Positions 5,287-6,521 of a DNA stretch of 6,521 nucleotides are shown here, piece after piece. How positions within the stretch are numbered: position 1 is the first letter of the stretch; the number at the start of each line of letters is the position of its first letter. The notes under the pieces are model-generated. The model made no database searches. It was not told the origin of the DNA and saw nothing but the letters and a program-made list of their open reading frames with translations. The DNA comes from Acidobacteriota bacterium. Lineage in GTDB: Bacteria > Acidobacteriota > Vicinamibacteria > Vicinamibacterales > UBA2999. The position numbers and the translations under genes are program-made. Where the stretch lies: positions 1-6,521 of the forward strand of contig CANJYC010000105.1 of NCBI GenBank assembly GCA_947478985.1, given 5' to 3'.

Positions 5287-5436
5287 CTACTTCGATTCCT
5301 TGTGCGGCTGATGCTTCCGACAGAAGCGGCAGAACTTGCTGAACTCCAGCCGCTCCGTGGTCTTCTTCTTGTTCTTGGTCGTGCTGTAGTTGCGGCGCTT
5401 ACACTCGCCACACGCCAGATGAATGATGTCTCTCAT
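5287..5436 (-). CDS. rpmG: 50S ribosomal protein L33, zinc-binding form
   Basis: This small 49-residue 50S subunit protein lies near the E site. Translation from the ATG at 5436 gives MRDIIHLACGECKRRNYSTT, then KNKKKTTERLEFSKFCRFCR and KHQPHKESK. Two CxxC pairs (C9/C12 and C36/C39) indicate the zinc-binding (C+) paralogue rather than the cysteine-free form. The Lys/Arg-rich composition and length are typical. It starts 5 nt after the tuf stop without an obvious Shine-Dalgarno, suggesting coupling to tuf, and ends 8 nt before tRNA-Trp. Confidence 0.97.
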   Translation of the reverse strand: MRDIIHLACGECKRRNYSTTKNKKKTTERLEFSKFCRFCRKHQPHKESK

Positions 5437-5441
5437 GGTAG

Positions 5442-6521
<1,080 letters not shown>

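Overview
The window is one continuous block of core transcription and translation genes, all on the minus strand. In transcription order they are tuf (5' end cut off by the right window edge), rpmG, a tRNA-Trp gene, secE, nusG, rplK, rplA, rplJ, rplL and rpoB (3' part cut off by the left edge). This is the widely conserved tuf-secE-nusG-rplKAJL-rpoB cluster of bacteria. I see no mobile element, CRISPR array, phage gene, toxin or defence gene, and no new multi-gene system. The long plus-strand open frames are antisense shadows typical of GC-rich DNA.

The organism is a GC-rich bacterium. RpoB carries an eight-cysteine insertion near its N-terminus, and EF-Tu has an unusual effector loop. From memory, such an RpoB insertion resembles Acidobacteriota proteins (perhaps Vicinamibacteria). 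That assignment is an unchecked inference of moderate confidence.

Layout: tuf (5442-6521) is followed after 5 nt by rpmG (5287-5436). Eight nt later comes tRNA-Trp with an encoded CCA end (5203-5278). After a 54-nt gap with a small hairpin come secE (4888-5148) and nusG (4349-4891), which overlap by 4 nt. rplK (3920-4345) starts 3 nt after nusG. A 125-nt spacer with possible RNA structure separates rplK from rplA (3090-3794). rplJ (2538-3080) follows after 9 nt. A 62-nt spacer with two mutually exclusive hairpins and an unusual ribosome-binding region precedes rplL (2083-2475). A 137-nt spacer with two strong hairpins, one followed by seven T's, precedes rpoB (1-1945).

The genes act together in gene expression. 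EF-Tu delivers aminoacyl-tRNA. L11, L1, L10 and L7/L12 build the ribosome's L1 stalk, GTPase-associated centre and L12 stalk, and L33 is a small 50S protein. NusG tunes RNA polymerase, RpoB is its beta subunit, and SecE is part of the SecYEG translocon. The most informative parts are the two protein variants and the intergenic RNA structures. The usual sites for L1 and L10 autoregulation, upstream of rplK and of rplJ, have no room here, so control may have moved to the rplK-rplA, rplJ-rplL and rplL-rpoB gaps.
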